Of a stretch of 64,000 nucleotides of DNA, positions 61,322 to 64,000 are shown one piece after another (within the stretch, counting starts at the first letter, position 1; each line of letters starts with the position of its first letter). A program made the position numbers and the translations under genes. The DNA is from CBDCGJ01 sp965238305. GTDB taxonomy: Bacteria; Pseudomonadota; Alphaproteobacteria; GCA-2731375. The stretch covers positions 434,001 through 498,000 of the forward strand of contig CBDEHK010000001.1 in NCBI GenBank assembly GCA_965238305.1, read 5' to 3'. The notes below the pieces were generated by a model, which had not been told where the DNA came from, ran no database searches, and saw nothing but the letters and a program-made list of their open reading frames with translations.

Positions 61322-61714
61322 CTAGTTGTTGGCGTCATAACTTTCCACCGAATCTGGTGAAATTGACATGATGGCTTGCCGCACATCTTCAAACACATCG
61401 ATAATTAGATTGAAACGGCTAATTTCAAAAATTTCACTTACTACCGGCGACAAATTGGTGAGCGCCAATTGACCATTGCCGGCGCGGCATTGCTTCGCGA
61501 CAATCATCAAAGCCCGCAGGCCGACGCTACTGACATAGTCGACGCCACTCATTTCGAGGATAACACGAGGCCGGTCCAGGGATTCTTGCGTGATCAGCAG
61601 CAAAAGCTGCTTTTGGAAAATCTGGCTTGTATCTTGGTCTAGGCGGCCGCTAGGATTCAATACAAGAACATCCGCATAACGGATTTCCGCAAACTGAACA
61701 CCACTATCGCCCAT
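61322..61714 (-). CDS. STAS-domain anti-sigma factor antagonist
   Basis: A 130-residue STAS protein of the RsbV/SpoIIAA class. GVDYVSSVGLRALMIVAK (about residues 58-75) carries the Ser that the kinase phosphorylates and the phosphatase frees. LNPSGRLDQDTS is the N-terminal signature. It is the first gene of the STAS-MBL-CHASE2 run. Dephosphorylated, it should bind the HATPase at 56.2 kb and release that kinase's target, which is unknown here. Confidence 0.89.
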   Translation of the reverse strand: MGDSGVQFAEIRYADVLVLNPSGRLDQDTSQIFQKQLLLLITQESLDRPRVILEMSGVDYVSSVGLRALMIVAKQCRAGNGQLALTNLSPVVSEIFEISRFNLIIDVFEDVRQAIMSISPDSVESYDANN

Positions 61715-61799
61715 TTAGATATCCTTCGCCAATTCCCAAGCTTTCCTTCACCAGGCATTACGTCATGACAGACGAAACTGCAAGGCCTCGATTTTCATC

Positions 61800-63221
61800 C
61801 TAATTGGTCTTCGTACCGACTGTCGATGTTTCTGTTGTAGATTGTTCGCTTAGAGCTGGCGGTCCTTCCAGCGAAGTGGCGCTTTCGGCCTGCGCGGTCA
61901 TTGGCGCCTGGTCCACCGCAGGGCGCTCCGGAACAACGGTTTCGGTCCCTTGCGGCCAGGAAATACTCGCAAAATCACCGCATTCGGGACATTCAGGTGA
62001 CCATTTGGCCGACTGTGCCTGGCAACTATCACAGGTCCATGTATCGGCGCCCGGCGCATCATTTGCGCGCCGCAGCCATTCCCGCGCCGCTTCCATATCG
62101 CGGCCCTGCGCTTCACTAAGTTCGGCCATGAAAGCACAGACGGTCTTGTTTGCCCTTGCCCCCAGCAGCGGTGCCACCAGATCGCGCGCCTGGGCGAAAT
62201 TCCCGGCTGCTTTCGCGGCTTCCGCCAATAACATGATACTTTCCCGGTGTTCGGCGTTTTTAGCTGTCAGTGTTCGCAAGCGCCGCAGCCTTGTTTCAGG
62301 CGTCTCGCCCGGTTGCAGCACCATCGCCAAGGCGGCAAGATCTGGATGCGGGCATTGCGACCAGGCCGCCAGCAGAACCCGGTCCGCCTTGCGATAGCTT
62401 GTCTGTTGATACAATAATCGGACCGCCTCAACCGCTGCCGGCAGGGGCGAGATCGCCGCCGCTTTTTGCGTCAATGACAAAGCTAACGGTAGCGCGTGAT
62501 TGGCCTCCGCTTCGCGGGCCTGGGCCAGGAACAAGGCGACCCGTTGGCGGCGCAACTCATCACCGTCGATGGTGTGGCGTTTTTCCGCTTGTTTCAAATG
62601 CCGAATGGCATTGTCCCATTCCCCCTGGTCCGCTTCCAGCAGGATTAATTCGCGGCCCACCCACGGGGCTTTAGGCTTCAGTTGATAGGCCCGCCGCGCC
62701 AAAACCAGGGCTTCGACGTCGTCGCCTTCGCGCCGGGCGTAGGCCAACAAACCGCGAAGGCCAAGAAATTCGGTATCGGGGCGCTCCCGCATGGCTTGAA
62801 AATGCGTTTTTGCCTTTTTATCGTCGCCGTCCAATTGCGCCGCCTGGGCAGACAACAAAAGGCTCAACGGATTGTCTTCCAGCATGTGATCGGCCCGCTG
62901 GGCTTGTTTCAGCGCCAACGGCACGTCGCCTGCGGCCACCGCCACCAAACCATCGCTGAGGGCCGAATAACCGCGCTGGCGACGTCGCTCCAACGCCGCC
63001 TGGCGATAAGATGCCGGCCCGCGCAACAGCCAATGCAGCAGGCGATATAGCGCCAACAACAAAAAAATCGCCAGCAAGATCGCAACCAAGGTCATCCCTA
63101 AAGAGGCTTCGATCAACCAGCCTTGCCATTCAATGGTCATCAACCCTGGATGGTCGGCATACCAGGCGGCGACGCCGGCAATCAATGCCATGGCCAGGAA
63201 CAGCAGGGCAAACTTCAGCAT
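61800..63221 (-). CDS. hemY: HemY-like TPR membrane protein with C-terminal zinc ribbon
   Basis: A 473-residue protein. Two hydrophobic segments (about 3-20 and 42-65) and the HemY_N domain are followed by TPR-type helical repeats (about 85-385). Near residues 395-415 it has C-x2-C-x10-C-x2-C (TCDSC...CPEC), a rubredoxin-like zinc ribbon as in LapB. The tail is rich in Ser/Thr/Glu. This is the proteobacterial HemY of the hemCD-hemY locus, not protoporphyrinogen oxidase; its exact role is not settled. It starts next to the mitofilin gene end with a one-base overlap. Confidence 0.87.
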   Translation of the reverse strand: MLKFALLFLAMALIAGVAAWYADHPGLMTIEWQGWLIEASLGMTLVAILLAIFLLLALYRLLHWLLRGPASYRQAALERRRQRGYSALSDGLVAVAAGDVPLALKQAQRADHMLEDNPLSLLLSAQAAQLDGDDKKAKTHFQAMRERPDTEFLGLRGLLAYARREGDDVEALVLARRAYQLKPKAPWVGRELILLEADQGEWDNAIRHLKQAEKRHTIDGDELRRQRVALFLAQAREAEANHALPLALSLTQKAAAISPLPAAVEAVRLLYQQTSYRKADRVLLAAWSQCPHPDLAALAMVLQPGETPETRLRRLRTLTAKNAEHRESIMLLAEAAKAAGNFAQARDLVAPLLGARANKTVCAFMAELSEAQGRDMEAAREWLRRANDAPGADTWTCDSCQAQSAKWSPECPECGDFASISWPQGTETVVPERPAVDQAPMTAQAESATSLEGPPALSEQSTTETSTVGTKTN

Positions 63222-64000
63222 CAGCCGGCCCCCGCCCCGGCCAGGGCCTGCTGTTCCAGGGTGTCCATCGCCGCTTCGACCGCGATACGGGCTTTAGCGT
63301 CATCCAACCAAGGCGCCGCTTTTGCCTGCGCCGCCGCATCCAGGCTTTCAATTTCCGCCACCGCGACTGTCAGATCGCCATCGTTCAAGGCATGTTCCGC
63401 CCGCGCCAAGATCGCTTCGGCGCTGTCACCATCGATGGCGCCGGTGCGCCGTACGGTCACCAAATTTGCCAGTTTCTGCTTGGCGGTATCCCAAAATCCA
63501 GGCGCCGCCATATCGCTGCCATGTAGGACGAGCCGGATCACCTCAGGAAACTCGCTCTGCAAGGCGTCGATATTCTTGACCCCTTCGTCAGCGTGTTCGT
63601 TGAGTGTTTTTAACGCCTCATCGACAATTGTTTGACCGCCGAAGCGCTGTCCGATCGCGGCCAGGACATTGGCGAAGGATCGCCCCTTATCAATCGCCAC
63701 CCGCAACTGCACCAAAGCGATGGCAAATGCTTCTTTTTGCACCGCGGCCACTCGATTTGCCGCTTCCGCCGCCATCGCCTCGACTTTTTGGCTGAGATCT
63801 TTGATGTCGTCGCCAAGTGGCGCCACCGCGTCGTCGGCCATTTCACGGGCCTGTCGCGCCGCCTGCTGCAATTCGCCGGTCAGTTTAATCATATTGGTTT
63901 CCAGCGCGTTCAGCCTGGCCTGCAATCCATCGACGTCGATTTCAGCTGTCGCAGAATTCGCCTGCCCGGCCATTTGTTCGACTTGCCGGGCCACCCTGTC
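63221..64000 (-). CDS. Mitofilin-like (Mic60) protein, 5' end outside window
   Basis: At least 259 residues are in the window and the frame continues past the right edge, so the N-terminus (usually a membrane anchor with a low-complexity linker) is missing. The visible part has a coiled-coil stretch (Gln/Ala/Glu-rich, about the first 100 residues seen) and the C-terminal mitofilin helices (SFANVLAAIGQRFGG, ALNDGDLTVAVAEIESLDAAAQAKAAPW). Alphaproteobacterial homologues sit between hemD and hemY and are related to mitochondrial Mic60, which shapes cristae membranes. The neighbouring hemY agrees with that order. Confidence 0.85.
   Translation of the reverse strand, partial: DRVARQVEQMAGQANSATAEIDVDGLQARLNALETNMIKLTGELQQAARQAREMADDAVAPLGDDIKDLSQKVEAMAAEAANRVAAVQKEAFAIALVQLRVAIDKGRSFANVLAAIGQRFGGQTIVDEALKTLNEHADEGVKNIDALQSEFPEVIRLVLHGSDMAAPGFWDTAKQKLANLVTVRRTGAIDGDSAEAILARAEHALNDGDLTVAVAEIESLDAAAQAKAAPWLDDAKARIAVEAAMDTLEQQALAGAGAG

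Overview
The window looks like a chromosomal stretch of an alphaproteobacterium, probably a Rhodospirillales-type marine or soil organism. The evidence is a fairly high GC content, an alphaproteobacterial mitofilin/HemY pair at the right edge, a CobN-type cobalamin pathway, TRAP and Ugp uptake systems and an IorA/IorB-like molybdenum hydroxylase. The species cannot be named from sequence alone.

Layout. (1) 1-17.2 kb is an accessory catabolic region. It holds a DUF3604 protein cut by the left edge, an aminotransferase/MFS pair, and a TRAP transporter directly followed by a catabolic-type corrinoid reductive dehalogenase. A tightly packed minus-strand operon faces it: LysR - LeuC-like hydratase - LeuD-like hydratase - ICL/PEP-mutase-family lyase - HyuB - HyuA - isochorismatase-like hydrolase. 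Read as chemistry, this operon could open a cyclic imide, release ammonia, hydrate a substituted maleate and split the resulting malate. (2) 17.4-24.1 kb is a ugpB-A-E-C glycerophosphodiester/glycerol-3-phosphate importer with a periplasmic GlpQ phosphodiesterase, then a CaiB/BaiF protein. (3) 24.1-46.7 kb is a large cobalamin cluster: cobC, cbtBA, cobT, cobS, cobB, cbiD, cobK, cobM, cbiG-cobJ fusion, cobI, cobL, cobH, cbiX, cbiB, cobQ, cobO, cobN, cobW, cobP, a cobalamin riboswitch and a NicO-type Ni/Co permease. It mixes markers of the oxygen-dependent route (CobN) with those of the anaerobic route (CbiD, CbiG, CbiX). (4) 46.7-56.1 kb is a patchwork: an RTX-like secreted protein, fragments of a second Ni/Co permease, GFA, truncated haemoglobin, OsmC and LysR genes, a cyclase fragment, an AT-richer IorA/IorB-like molybdenum hydroxylase with its LysR, and a tRNA-Thr. 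(5) 56.2-61.7 kb holds a partner-switching signalling set (HATPase, CHASE2-PP2C, STAS, MBL hydrolase) wrapped around FecR-domain and OmpA-like envelope proteins. (6) 61.8-64 kb holds HemY and a partial mitofilin.

How they work together. The reductive dehalogenase needs a corrinoid, and the same window carries most of the B12 pathway plus two cobalt importers. The TRAP transporter probably feeds the dehalogenase or the facing imide/maleate operon. The most interesting candidate for an undescribed system is this 3.7-17.2 kb region. The second is the CHASE2-PP2C/STAS/HATPase/FecR/OmpA module. All functional links are inferred from family knowledge and gene order; no database search was possible.
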